A stretch of DNA of 64,000 nucleotides from Lentzea waywayandensis (GTDB lineage Bacteria; Actinomycetota; Actinomycetes; Mycobacteriales; Pseudonocardiaceae): assembly GCF_900115955.1 (NCBI RefSeq), contig NZ_FOYL01000004.1:434001-498000 (forward strand). Reading direction: 5' to 3'. Below are positions 50,383-59,207 of this stretch, piece after piece. The notes beneath the pieces were generated by a model, which searched no databases, was not told the origin of the DNA, and saw only the letters and a program-made list of their open reading frames with translations. Each line of letters begins with the position of its first letter. Positions within the stretch are counted from its first letter, which is position 1. The position numbers were made by a program, and so were the translations under genes.

Positions 50383-51590
50383 CAGACCACCGATCGCACT
50401 CGACTCATCAACACCGCGGCCAGCGTCGTCGCCAGCGCGGACACCGCGAACAGACCGCGGTAACCGCCAAGGTTGGCGAGGATCAACGCGGTCAGCAAGG
50501 GGGCGATGACCTGCGGCAACGCGTTGGCCACGTTGAGCACGCCCAGGTCCTTGGCCCGGTCGGACGCGGCCGGCAGCACCTGGGTGAGCAGCGCGATCGC
50601 GACGGCCCAGTACGTGCCGAAGCCGACGCCGAGCAGCGGGGAGGCGATCAGAACGGCGGTCCAGGTTGGCCAGATCACCAGGATCAACGCCGCCAGCGCC
50701 ATCACGGCCGCGGCGCCGTAGACATACGGCTTGCGGCGGCCAGAACGATCACTCCGTGCGCCGAACAGCACTGCTCCTGCGGCGAGCGCCACCCCGTAGA
50801 GCGCCATGAGCACCAGCAGACCGTCCTCGGGCGACTCGTGGTGGACCACGTCGCCGAGGAAGTAGAGGAGGTAGAGGGTGCCGAACGCGTTGCCGAGGTT
50901 GATCATCAGGTGCCCGCCCCACGCCCACGCGAAGTCGGGGTGCTGCTTCGGCGAGATCCAGAACGTCGGCCGCACCGGCTTCACGACGAGCTGTGTGTCG
51001 GGCGTGCGCAGGACGAAGAAGATGGCGCCGGCCAGCACGATGACCGCGCACGCCAGGTAGCCGGCCTGAAGTCCGCTGACCAGCAGCGTGACCACGACCG
51101 CGCCCAGCACGGTGCCGAGCATCTGGCTGATCCCGATGAGCCCGCCGACCTGGGCCCGTTGCTCGACCGGCACCCGGTCGGGCACGGCCGAGGTCAGCGC
51201 GGCGAGCATTCCGCCGATGCCCGCCTGCACCAGGCACCAGCCGATGGTCATGACGACCACCGACGGTGCGTTGGCCAGCACGGCGAGACCGACGGCGCCG
51301 ACGACAGCTCCGGCCAGCGTCCACGGGTGGCGGCGGCCGAACCGCGAGGTCGTGCGGTCGGACAGGAACCCGATCAACGGCACGACCAGCAGCGACACCA
51401 GGCCGCCGAAGCCGGTGACGATGCCGAACACCAGCTCCTTGTTCGCCTTGTTGAGCAGTTCGGCCTGCTGCGGCAGCAGAACCTGGATCGGCGCGTAGAC
51501 CGCCAGCCACAACCCGAGGTTCGCGCAGAACAACCAGGCCATCCAGCCGCGGCGAACCCGCACCACCGGCTCAGCGAGGGCTTCACTCAC
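50382..51590 (-). CDS. MFS transporter, probably for glycosides
   Basis: 402 residues, about 12 helices with the MFS loop GFLSDRTTSRFGRRHPW between helices 2 and 3 and SDRSGRRKPYV in the second half. Coupled by 8-bp overlap to the beta-glucosidase gene and by TGATG to the SDR, so it likely imports the glucoside or exports its product. GTG at 51590. Confidence 0.85.
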   Translation of the reverse strand: MSEALAEPVVRVRRGWMAWLFCANLGLWLAVYAPIQVLLPQQAELLNKANKELVFGIVTGFGGLVSLLVVPLIGFLSDRTTSRFGRRHPWTLAGAVVGAVGLAVLANAPSVVVMTIGWCLVQAGIGGMLAALTSAVPDRVPVEQRAQVGGLIGISQMLGTVLGAVVVTLLVSGLQAGYLACAVIVLAGAIFFVLRTPDTQLVVKPVRPTFWISPKQHPDFAWAWGGHLMINLGNAFGTLYLLYFLGDVVHHESPEDGLLVLMALYGVALAAGAVLFGARSDRSGRRKPYVYGAAAVMALAALILVIWPTWTAVLIASPLLGVGFGTYWAVAIALLTQVLPAASDRAKDLGVLNVANALPQVIAPLLTALILANLGGYRGLFAVSALATTLAAVLMSRVRSVV

Positions 51591-52830
51591 CGCTGATCAC
51601 CTTTCTGTACCAGTGGAACGAGTCGCGCGGCGTGCGTCGCTGCGTCTCGTAGTCGACCTGGACGAGGCCGAACCGCTGCGAATATCCGGCTTCCCACTCG
51701 AAGTTGTCGAGCAGTGACCACACGAAGTACCCGGCGACGTCGGCTGCCTGCGCTGCCTTGAGGTGTCCGTCGAGGTAGGAGATCCGGTCGGCGTCCGCGA
51801 GCTCGTCGGGGAAGCTGCAGCCGCTCTCGGTCACGTGCACCGGCGGCAGGCCGGGGTGCCGCTCGCGCAGTGCGTTGATCATCTCGGTCAGCCCGGACGG
51901 CACGATCGGCCAGCCGAAACCGGTGAGCGGGTACTCGTCGATCTCCGCCAGTTCGAACGGCAGCGGATTGCCCTCGGACGGCGACTTCAGCCGCGTCGGG
52001 TTGTAGTAGTTCACGCCGTAGAAGTCGAGCGGCTGGTGGATCGTGGCCAGGTCACCATCGGCGATAGGCAGAAGCTCGGCGACTGCGTCGGGATATCGGC
52101 CCGACAGCATGGGGTCCGCGTAGATCCAGTTGTGGATTTCGCTGTACGCCTCGGCGGCTGCTACGTCATTCGGCCCAACCGGCCAGGCGGGCGTGTGGTT
52201 GTTCGCTGTGCCAACCGCTTGCGCGTTGTGCGAACGGAGCACTTCGACCGCACGGCCGTGGGCGAGGTTCAGGTGGTGGGCGGTGGGCAACGCGTCGAAG
52301 AGCAACGTCTTGCCGGGAGCGTGCTCACCGATCGCGTAACCCTGCAACGTCACCATCGCGGGCTCGTTGATCGGGATCCACATCTTCACGCGGTCGGCGA
52401 GCCGGTCCGCGACCAGCGCCGTGTAGTCGGCGAACCGGTCGGCGATGTCCCGGTTCAGCCACCCGCCCTCCGCTTCCAGCTCCAAGGGCGTGTCCCAGTG
52501 GTACAACGTCACCACGGGGGCAATGCCGACGTCGACGAGCGCGTCGACCAGACGGTCGTAGAAGTCGAGGCCCTCGGCGTTGACAGGTCCCTTGCCGGAC
52601 GGCTGGATGCGCGGCCACGCGATCGAGAACCGATACGCGTTCACGCCGAGCTGCGTCATGAGCGCAACGTCCTCACGCCACCGGTTGTAGTGGTCGCACG
52701 CAACGGAAGCGTCCTGGTTCTCGTGTACTGGAGAGAACTCGTCCCACACGGAGGGGCCACGGCCGCCGGCGGTGAACGCGCCCTCGATCTGGAACGCGGA
52801 CGTCGACACTCCCCAAAGGAAGTCGCTCAT
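51583..52830 (-). CDS. GH1 beta-glucosidase
   Basis: 415 residues. Acid/base Glu156 in WIPINEPAM and nucleophile Glu335 in VHVTESGCSF, with LYHWDTP and FVWSLLDNFEWEAGYSQRFGLVQVDY completing the GH1 signature. No signal peptide, so it acts in the cytoplasm on imported beta-glucosides. ATG at 52830 after GGAGGATCG. Divergent from the TetR gene, with about 110 bp between. Confidence 0.93.
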   Translation of the reverse strand: MSDFLWGVSTSAFQIEGAFTAGGRGPSVWDEFSPVHENQDASVACDHYNRWREDVALMTQLGVNAYRFSIAWPRIQPSGKGPVNAEGLDFYDRLVDALVDVGIAPVVTLYHWDTPLELEAEGGWLNRDIADRFADYTALVADRLADRVKMWIPINEPAMVTLQGYAIGEHAPGKTLLFDALPTAHHLNLAHGRAVEVLRSHNAQAVGTANNHTPAWPVGPNDVAAAEAYSEIHNWIYADPMLSGRYPDAVAELLPIADGDLATIHQPLDFYGVNYYNPTRLKSPSEGNPLPFELAEIDEYPLTGFGWPIVPSGLTEMINALRERHPGLPPVHVTESGCSFPDELADADRISYLDGHLKAAQAADVAGYFVWSLLDNFEWEAGYSQRFGLVQVDYETQRRTPRDSFHWYRKVISGE

Positions 52831-52942
52831 CGATCCTCCAAATGTGAAACTTGTTCGGATCGTAGGCGTGTTGGCAGGTTCAGGGAAGTGAAAGAGCCGC
52901 GCAACAGGCAAGATGGAAGTACCCGAACTACTGGGAGTCGCC

Positions 52943-53557
52943 GTGACGAGCACCACCCCGCTTCGCCGTCAGCCCGTCCAGCAGCGCAGCGCCAAGAGAG
53001 TCGAGCGCATGCTCGAGGCGTGCGCGACTCTCATCGACGAGGTGGGCTACGACGGCGTCACCACGACGTTGATCGCGGAGAGAGCGGGCGTGGCGGTCGG
53101 TTCGCTCTACCAGTTCTTCCCCGACAAGAGAGCCGTCGTGCAGGCACTGACGCTGCGCAACGTCGACAAGTTCTCCCAGGGCATCACCGAACGGCTCGAG
53201 CAGGCGACACTCGAGCACTGGTGGGACGCCGTGGACACCGTGTTCGACGTCTACGTGACGATGCACCGCGAGATCCCCGCGTTCGGGAAACTGCACTTCG
53301 GTGACGTCGTGGACATGCGCCTGCTCGACGACCGCCGCGACAACAACGCCGTCATCTCCGACAAGATCTCGGAGCTGATCTCGGGCAAGTTCAGCATCCC
53401 GTTCGGCGAGGTCGGCCTGCCGATCGCGATCGCCGTCGAGGCCGCCGACGCCGTGATGAAGATGGCGTTCCGCAAGAACCCGACAGGCGATCAGGCGATC
53501 CTGACCGAAGCGAGGGCCTTGGTCAGGGGTTACCTGTCGTCACGACTGCCCGCCTAG
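52943..53557 (+). CDS. TetR-family regulator of the beta-glucoside operon
   Basis: 204 residues. HTH of the TetR type (VERMLEACATLIDEVGYDGVTTTLIAERAGVAVGSLYQFFPDKRAVV) and a helical ligand domain. GTG at 52943 follows GGGAG at 6 nt and is preferred over an ATG at 52913. Position divergent to the glucosidase makes it the likely repressor. The 3' end overlaps the next convergent gene in CTAG. Confidence 0.88.
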   Translation: MTSTTPLRRQPVQQRSAKRVERMLEACATLIDEVGYDGVTTTLIAERAGVAVGSLYQFFPDKRAVVQALTLRNVDKFSQGITERLEQATLEHWWDAVDTVFDVYVTMHREIPAFGKLHFGDVVDMRLLDDRRDNNAVISDKISELISGKFSIPFGEVGLPIAIAVEAADAVMKMAFRKNPTGDQAILTEARALVRGYLSSRLPA

Positions 53558-54735
53558 CCGAAGTTGCGGCGCTCGCCGCGGTACGTGGGCACGGTGCGCT
53601 CGATGCGATCACCGTGCACCAGGTGCACCTCGTCGAACCGCTCGAACAGCTCGCCGGCCTTGGCGTGCCGCATCCAGACGCGGTCGCCGATCTTCAACTG
53701 CTCCGCCGCCTTGCCGGTGACCGGCGTCTGCACCTCGCCCGCGCCTTCGAGGCTGAGCGTCTTCAGCCCGGACGGCAGGTATGGCGACGGCTGACGGTCG
53801 GGCGTCGGCGTCCCGGACGCGATGTAGCCGCCGGCGAAGAGCGTGGCGACCCGTTTGGTCGGCTTGCGCACCACCGACAACGCGAAGAGCGCGGCGGGTT
53901 CCGGCTTGAACCCCTGGTAGCCGTCGAACAACGTAGGCCCGAAAAGTCCAGACCCGGCCGCGAGCTCGGTGACGGACGGGTCGGACCCGGTCAGCTCCAG
54001 GCTGCCGGTGCCACCACCGTTGACGAACTCCAGGTCGGCGACCTGCCGGACCGCGGTGACCACGGCCGTGCGGCGCTGGACCAGCTCGGGCCCGGACTTG
54101 GACTGGATGAACCGGATCCCGAGCGCCCGCAGCGGCTGACCGGGCGGGTTGTCGCCCAGCCCGGCGATCTGCCCCTCGTACGCCATGACACCGACCAGCT
54201 TGAAGCCGGTGCGTTGGGTGATCTTGGCGGCCAGGGCCTTCGCCTGCTGCGGCGTGTGGATCGACGACCGGCGCGGACCGATGTGCACGCCCGGCAACGG
54301 CCGCCACGACACGTCCAGTTCCAAACAGACCCGGATGTCGGCGTGCGGCCCGATCGCCGCGTCCACGAAGTCGAGGTGCTCGGTGGAGTCGACCATGATC
54401 GTGACGCGCTGACGTGCGGTTTCGTTGGCCGCGAGCTTCTGCAACGACGCCCGGTCAGCCGTCGGGTACGCCACGAGCAGGTCCTCGCTGACGTTCTGCT
54501 CCGACAACCACAGCGCCTCGGCCAGCGAGTAGCACATGACCCCGGCGTACCCAGGCCGTTCGAGCGCCCGGCTCACCAGCTCGCGCACCCGAATCGACTT
54601 GCTCGCCACCCGGATCGGATGACCGGCAGCGCGACGGGCGAGGTCCGCCGCGTTGTGGTCGAAGGCATCCAGGTCGACGATCGCGAACGGAGGATCCAAA
54701 TCCTTCGTCGCGGCATCGAGTCGAGTTCTGCGCAT
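53554..54735 (-). CDS. Alanine-racemase-fold PLP enzyme (D-threonine aldolase / amino-acid deaminase type)
   Basis: 393 residues. PLP Lys46 in VASKSIRV at the end of the first strand, then CYSLAEALWL, VNGGGTGSLELTGSD (phosphate-binding glycines) and the C-terminal beta domain (IGDRVWMRHAKAGELFERF). Family members act on D-amino acids with aldol or dehydratase chemistry. It is divergent from a sugar-lactone oxidase, a pairing often seen in actinobacteria by recollection. Confidence 0.75.
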   Translation of the reverse strand: MRRTRLDAATKDLDPPFAIVDLDAFDHNAADLARRAAGHPIRVASKSIRVRELVSRALERPGYAGVMCYSLAEALWLSEQNVSEDLLVAYPTADRASLQKLAANETARQRVTIMVDSTEHLDFVDAAIGPHADIRVCLELDVSWRPLPGVHIGPRRSSIHTPQQAKALAAKITQRTGFKLVGVMAYEGQIAGLGDNPPGQPLRALGIRFIQSKSGPELVQRRTAVVTAVRQVADLEFVNGGGTGSLELTGSDPSVTELAAGSGLFGPTLFDGYQGFKPEPAALFALSVVRKPTKRVATLFAGGYIASGTPTPDRQPSPYLPSGLKTLSLEGAGEVQTPVTGKAAEQLKIGDRVWMRHAKAGELFERFDEVHLVHGDRIERTVPTYRGERRNFG

Positions 54736-54821
54736 GCCCTGACGGTACGTCCTGAACCCTTGAAACGTGAAGAGCTTTCACTTACGTTACTCGCAGGTCA
54801 CACTCTCTCGTGGAGGTTCGC

Positions 54822-56099
54822 GTGTGGACGAACTGGGCTAAAACGGCTTCGTGCGCGGCGCGCGTAGTCCACCCGTCCAGCACGGATGAGATCGCCACAA
54901 CGATCCTCTCCGCCTCCCGAGTACGCGCGCGAGGCAGCGGCCACTCGTTCAACGACATCGCCGTCGCCCCAGAAGTAGCGCTTGACCTGGACCGATGGAC
55001 GGGAATCGTACGCGCGGACACGGAAACGGGCCTGGTAACCGTCCGCTCCGGCACACCTCTCTGGGCCTTCAACGCCGACCTGCACCGCCTGGGCCTCGCG
55101 ATGCCGAACCTGGGCGACATCGACGCCCAGACAGTCGCCGGCGCCGTCTCCACCTCAACCCACGGCACCGGCGGCAAACTGGGCGTCCTGGCCACCGCGA
55201 TCGTGGAACTGGAACTGGTCCTGGCCGACGGCCAGGTGGTGACCTGCAACCGCACCGAACGCCCAGACCTCTTCAACGCAGCCAGAGTGGGCCTCGGCGC
55301 CCTGGGCGTCATCAGCACCCTGACCCTCCAGTGCGTCCCGTCATTCGTACTGCAGGCCTCAGAATCCCCAGGCCGCCTGGACGCCGTCCTGGAACAGTTC
55401 GACGACCTCTGCGCAGTCGAAGACCACGTCGAGTTCCACTGGTTCACCCACTCCGACCGCGTGATCCTCAAGCGCAACAACAGGATCACCGAACCGGCCC
55501 GCCCACTGTCGAAGCTGAGGCAGACGTGGGAGTACGAGGTCATGGAGAACGCGGCGTTCGGCGCGGTCACCAAGGTGGCCAAGACCTTCCCGCGCTACAC
55601 CAAGCGCCTCAACGAACTCTGCGGCTCACTGATCTCCGAACGGTCCTATTCGGACTACTCGCACAACGTCTTCGTGACCCCAAGGCGAGTCCGCTTCGTG
55701 GAGACCGAGTTCTCCATCCCCCGCGAAACCCTGATGGACGTAATCGGCGAACTCCGCGCCGTGGCGAACAAACTGGGCGAGCGCGACCACCTGATCGTCC
55801 CCTGCGAAGTACGCATCGCCCAGGCCGACGACATCTGGCTCTCAACGGCAAGCGGCCGAGACACCGCCTACATCTCGATGCACCAGGCACTAGGCATGCA
55901 GTACAAGGCTTTCTTCGACGCGTACGCAAGCATCGCGGCATCGGTAGGCGGCCGCCCACACTGGGGCAAGATGCACGACCTCACCGCAACGGAACTCCGC
56001 CCGCTGTACCCACACTTCGACGACTTCCTACGGGTACGCAACGAGGTAGACCCGAACCGAACCTTCACCAACGCATACCTGGACCGCGTACTCGGCTAG
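54822..56099 (+). CDS. FAD-linked D-arabinono-1,4-lactone/L-gulonolactone oxidase-type enzyme
   Basis: 425 residues, VAO family. His41 in RARGSGHSFND is the residue that covalently binds FAD in many relatives; NLGDIDAQTVAGAVSTSTHG is the FAD-binding loop, and RPHWGKMH near the C-terminus is the ALO substrate-side motif. The GTG at 54822 is 5 nt after GGAGG; GTG at 54810 would overlap that site. Oxidises sugar lactones or alditols to a keto product and H2O2. A large inverted repeat follows. Confidence 0.88.
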   Translation: MWTNWAKTASCAARVVHPSSTDEIATTILSASRVRARGSGHSFNDIAVAPEVALDLDRWTGIVRADTETGLVTVRSGTPLWAFNADLHRLGLAMPNLGDIDAQTVAGAVSTSTHGTGGKLGVLATAIVELELVLADGQVVTCNRTERPDLFNAARVGLGALGVISTLTLQCVPSFVLQASESPGRLDAVLEQFDDLCAVEDHVEFHWFTHSDRVILKRNNRITEPARPLSKLRQTWEYEVMENAAFGAVTKVAKTFPRYTKRLNELCGSLISERSYSDYSHNVFVTPRRVRFVETEFSIPRETLMDVIGELRAVANKLGERDHLIVPCEVRIAQADDIWLSTASGRDTAYISMHQALGMQYKAFFDAYASIAASVGGRPHWGKMHDLTATELRPLYPHFDDFLRVRNEVDPNRTFTNAYLDRVLG

Positions 56100-56151
56100 T
56101 CGCCAGCCCACCCGCGAAGCCGAAGGCGAGCCGTCCTTACCGCGCGGTCAG

Positions 56152-56295
56152 GGCGGTGGGGTCCCGTCACGAGTCGCGCCATAGCTCTTGCTGCATGCAA
56201 GGAGGGGTGTCAAGCGGACACGCTTTTCGTCCGCTTGACACCCCTCCTTGCATGTGGCCCGCTCTTGGTGCGGCTCGTGACGGGACCCCACCGCC
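56152..56295. repeat. 144-bp nested inverted repeat, possible MITE or giant hairpin
   Basis: Outer arms 56152-56173 and 56274-56295 are perfect 22-bp inverted copies; inner arms 56194-56219 and 56229-56254 are perfect 26-bp inverted copies around a 9-nt loop (ACGCTTTTC). The intervening 20- and 19-nt stretches are only partly complementary. No obvious target duplication at the ends. It lies 52 bp past the sugar-lactone oxidase stop and no gene overlaps it convincingly. Confidence 0.85.
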
Positions 56296-56382
56296 AACGC
56301 AACCCTCAAAGCAACGCGCAGCCGCCCAACGCAACAGGCGTGCCATCAACCCGCCCACGGCGCCACCCCCCGATCAGATTGC

Positions 56383-56409
56383 CGGGGGTCTGGGGGCAGA
56401 GCCCCCAGA
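56383..56409 (+). repeat. G-rich hairpin repeat, second copy of the 17621-17650 type
   Basis: CCGGGGGTCTGGGGGC followed by a 9-bp hairpin (TCTGGGGGC at 56389-56397, AGA loop, GCCCCCAGA at 56401-56409). Its plus-strand form has the same plan as the minus strand of 17621-17650. It precedes the 3' end of the gene at 56468-57124. Confidence 0.6.
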
Positions 56410-56467
56410 GGAAGCACGCAAGGCAACCCGCCGCAAGCAACCGGGGAACGCTGCGAAAGCAGCGCCA

Positions 56468-57124
56468 TCAAAGAACAGCCCGAACAGCCTCAGCAACCGG
56501 CGTCTCCCCGTTCACCAGCTCGATCGTCTTGCCGATCGTGTTGGGAGCGTCAAGCAACTCCGCCAACACAGCGGCAACATCAGCACGGGTAACAGAAGCC
56601 CGAGGCAACCGAGGCGCAGCCAAGGTGACCAGCCCAGTAGGCGCATCATCCACCAACGGCCCAGGCCGCAAGATCGTCCAATCCAGATCCCGAGCCTTCA
56701 AATCATCCTCAGCCAACTTCTTGGCCTTGAGATAAACCGCGAACTCCGGATCCACAGAAGGCGAGTCAGCAGACTCGATCCCGACGGTAGAAACCTGGAC
56801 AAACCGCCGCACCCCCGCCTCGACGCAAGCAGAGGCAAAGAGCGCAGCGGCCCCGTAGTCCACGGTGTCCTTGCGGGCGGCACCAGATCCGGCACCAGCT
56901 CCAGCGGCGAACACAGCCGCGTCAGCACCGTTCAAATACGCGGCGACCGAGTCCAGATCAGCGGACTCCAGGTCGCACAACACCGGAACGGCTCCGGCTT
57001 CCTGCACGTCACCAAAATGATCGGGGTTCCGGACCAGCGCGGTGGCGGCGTCTCCACGGGTGGCCAGCTGCTGCTCGAGAAGCAGCGCGATCTGCCCGTG
57101 TCCGCCGGCTATCACTACTCGCAT
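56468..57124 (-). CDS. NAD(P)-binding atypical SDR (YwnB/SDR_a5 type)
   Basis: 218 residues. Rossmann motif VVIAGGHGQIALLLEQQL, then VRRFVQVSTVGIES, YLKAKKLAEDDLKARDLDWTILRPGPL, and C-terminal VTRADVAAVLAELLDAP. Family members are flavin/quinone reductases or redox regulators with unclear substrates. ATG at 57124. Only the repeat region lies downstream. Confidence 0.85.
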   Translation of the reverse strand: MRVVIAGGHGQIALLLEQQLATRGDAATALVRNPDHFGDVQEAGAVPVLCDLESADLDSVAAYLNGADAAVFAAGAGAGSGAARKDTVDYGAAALFASACVEAGVRRFVQVSTVGIESADSPSVDPEFAVYLKAKKLAEDDLKARDLDWTILRPGPLVDDAPTGLVTLAAPRLPRASVTRADVAAVLAELLDAPNTIGKTIELVNGETPVAEAVRAVL

Positions 57125-57170
57125 GGTTCTGACCGTAGATCAGTGAGCGGCGACCAGCACGACGCGTGGA

Positions 57171-57788
57171 TCAGGACGCGGTGGCGAGCACCTGCTCGTA
57201 GACCAGTTCGTTGACCCAGCGGGTGATGGCGGTGTCCTCGGCGGGCGCGTTCTCCTGGCGGCCGGACACGTCGACCGAGAGGTCCTTCTCGTCGTCGGCC
57301 AGCAGGACGGAGACGCCGTAGCGGCGGACGCGCGGCAGGCAGTTCGCGAGGTAGTCGTGCGAGAAGGCGACCGACTCGGGGAGGACGACCGCGGCGTTGC
57401 CGTAGCGGGCGAAGGGGACGGCGGAGGCCAGCGCGGTGCGCCAGTGGCGGGCGACGGCCAGGACGCCGACGATGCGCACGGCGGCCGGCGGGACGCGGCC
57501 TTCCATCTCCGGCCACACCCACGTGGAGACGGTGGTCTTGTCGGCCTCAGGGCCCGCACCCACGCACACGCGCTCGGCGTGGGCATCGGCCAGGAGTTCG
57601 GCCACGACGACGACCTTGCGGCCCATCAGGACCATTTCGGGGAGAACCACGCCGTGCCAGCCGAGGCGGATCGCCGCAGCGGCTGCCAACTCCTCGACGG
57701 ACGCGGGCAGTTCCGGAACCGGGACCGGGGTGGTCGACAGACCGTTCGAGCTGTCGAGTGCCGCGATCCTTGCTGGGGTGCTGCTCAC
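57171..57788 (-). CDS. Hypothetical protein
   Basis: 205 residues, no transmembrane helix. N-terminal low-complexity (STTPVPVPELPASVEELAAAAA), then a mixed fold (VVLPEMVLMGRKVVVVAELLADAHAERVCVG, HWRTALASAVPFARYGNAAVVLPESVAF). No family recognised. GTG at 57788. Upstream gap contains tandem GACCGGTC palindromes that may regulate it. Confidence 0.55.
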   Translation of the reverse strand: MSSTPARIAALDSSNGLSTTPVPVPELPASVEELAAAAAIRLGWHGVVLPEMVLMGRKVVVVAELLADAHAERVCVGAGPEADKTTVSTWVWPEMEGRVPPAAVRIVGVLAVARHWRTALASAVPFARYGNAAVVLPESVAFSHDYLANCLPRVRRYGVSVLLADDEKDLSVDVSGRQENAPAEDTAITRWVNELVYEQVLATAS

Positions 57789-58104
57789 GCCAGTGCCTCC
57801 TCGTCACCCGCGGCGGGAGATCCGCCGCGTTTCGACTCGTGCTCTGGATAAAGAATTAGCAGTAAGCGCGCGGCCCGCCCCCAGGCCACAGGACCCCCTG
57901 CGATCGACGGCGCCGACCGGTCGGTGACCGGTCGAGGAGTGGTGAGGGGAGTTCGGTCCTACGGTGCTGCCGTCTGGGTGACGTTAATCCGTATGGACGC
58001 ACCAAAAGACCTGCTCAGGGTGTGTGCGCCAGGCGTGGGGGCAAAAAGCCGGTCAGCGGTACCGGTCACCGTCCGTCGACCGTTCACCGCGCCAGAACGA
58101 CCAC
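57789..58104. promoter_or_regulatory. Intergenic region with tandem GACCGGTC palindromes
   Basis: GACCGGTC occurs at 57915-57922 and 57926-57933, 11 bp apart (one helical turn), and CCGGTCAGCGGTACCGGTC lies near 58050. The region is upstream of the minus-strand gene at 57171-57788 and just downstream of the oxidoreductase gene, so it probably contains the promoter of the hypothetical gene. No gene is seen in it. Confidence 0.45.
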
Positions 58105-58890
58105 CTACATGATGATCACGGTCTTGCCAGGCCCGTGACCTGCGAAAACATCGGCTGCCTCGCGCAACGGCACGCGCCGGGCGATCGGCACTTCCAGGTC
58201 CCCCGCCTGCACCATCGACGCCAGCCGCACCAACGTCTCCCGCGAGCCCTTCATGCCGAAGTTCTGCGCCTGATCAGCGGAGACGTAGTTGGTGTTGAAG
58301 GCCAGCGGCGCATAGCGCGCGTTCGCCTCGAACGACGAACGGTCGGCGCTGACGAGGTCGATCAGGGCGTCGGCCTCGACGAGGGTGTCGCCACGACCGA
58401 TCGGGATGACCCTCTTGCCCGCCGCACGAGCGATCTGGACGGCGAACGACCCCACACCGCCGGAAGCACCGACGATCAGCACGGATTCCGCGGCCCCGAG
58501 CGACTCGACCAACTGCAATGCCGTCATTCCCGCCGTCGGCAATGCGGCGGCGACCGCGGGATCCATGTCGTCCGGCAACGGAGCCAACGCGTTCCCGGCC
58601 GGAACTGTGACGTACTCGGCGTATGTTCCGCCGCCGACGGGACGGTGGAAGAAGGTGCCGAAAATCCTCTCTCCGGAACCTGCAACCTCACCCGCACCAT
58701 CAGTTCCGGGAACCAGCGGGAACTGATGAGGCGCGGAACTCCGCAGCATCCCGTTCACGACTTTGCGGTCGAACGGGTTCACGCTCGCCGCGAACAACCG
58801 CACCTTCAACTCGTTCGGGCCCGCCACCGGCTCCGGAACCTCGACCAGCTCGAGCTCCGCACCGAAATCCGCCGCCGCTATCGCCCACAT
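58105..58890 (-). CDS. Quinone-oxidoreductase/medium-chain reductase, short form
   Basis: About 261 residues from ATG 58890 (after GGGGG), compared with about 300-325 for most family members. GROES-like half with NPFDRKVVNGML, VPGTDGAGEVAG and GGTYAEYVTVPAG; Rossmann VLIVGASGGVGSFAVQIARAAG. No zinc ligands, so QOR-like and NADPH-dependent. The missing length is in the second half after the cofactor motif. ATG at 58917 is an alternative. Confidence 0.8.
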   Translation of the reverse strand: MWAIAAADFGAELELVEVPEPVAGPNELKVRLFAASVNPFDRKVVNGMLRSSAPHQFPLVPGTDGAGEVAGSGERIFGTFFHRPVGGGTYAEYVTVPAGNALAPLPDDMDPAVAAALPTAGMTALQLVESLGAAESVLIVGASGGVGSFAVQIARAAGKRVIPIGRGDTLVEADALIDLVSADRSSFEANARYAPLAFNTNYVSADQAQNFGMKGSRETLVRLASMVQAGDLEVPIARRVPLREAADVFAGHGPGKTVIIM

Positions 58891-58960
58891 GCCGACCCCC
58901 GAACGAGTGACAGACATCACCTGTTGGATCAAGGAATCCGATACTGCCGGTTCAACGAAA

Positions 58961-58992
58961 GAACCCCCCTCGCGATTCCGCGAGGGGGGTTC
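58961..58992 (-). terminator. Terminator of tRNA-Leu
   Basis: Perfect 14-bp arms (GAACCCCCCTCGCG at 58961-58974 and 58979-58992) with an ATTC loop; on the minus strand the stem is followed by TTTCGTTG. It lies 15 nt past the tRNA 3' end. Confidence 0.85.
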
Positions 58993-59007
58993 CAGCTGTC
59001 TTTTCTA

Positions 59008-59090
59008 TGGGCAAGGGGGGAGTTGAACCCCCACGTCCTTTCGGACACACGGACCTGAACCGTGCGCGTCTGCCATTCCGCCACTTGCCC
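59008..59090 (-). tRNA. tRNA-Leu (anticodon CAG), CCA not encoded
   Basis: On the minus strand: acceptor GGGCAAG/CTTGCCC, anticodon arm CACGG-TTCAGGT-CCGTG giving CAG, long variable arm (GTCCGAAAGGAC) typical of a class II tRNA, and T-loop GTTCAAC. The adjacent tRNA-Leu and fhaA order is also found in Mycobacterium tuberculosis, supporting the origin-proximal placement. Confidence 0.95.
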
Positions 59091-59207
59091 CTGGAGACGT
59101 TGGAAACACTAGCACGCGCCCAAACCAGGTTCCTAATCGCCCCCTGTAGGTGCGGTCGTACCCGGATACGATCGGTACAGGAGCCCGGCCGAGCGGAAGG
59201 AGTCGAC

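Noticed and set aside
56167..56358. A 63-codon minus-strand frame crossing the long inverted repeat
   Set aside because: No ribosome site, and its sequence is dictated by the inverted repeat, which reads similarly on both strands.
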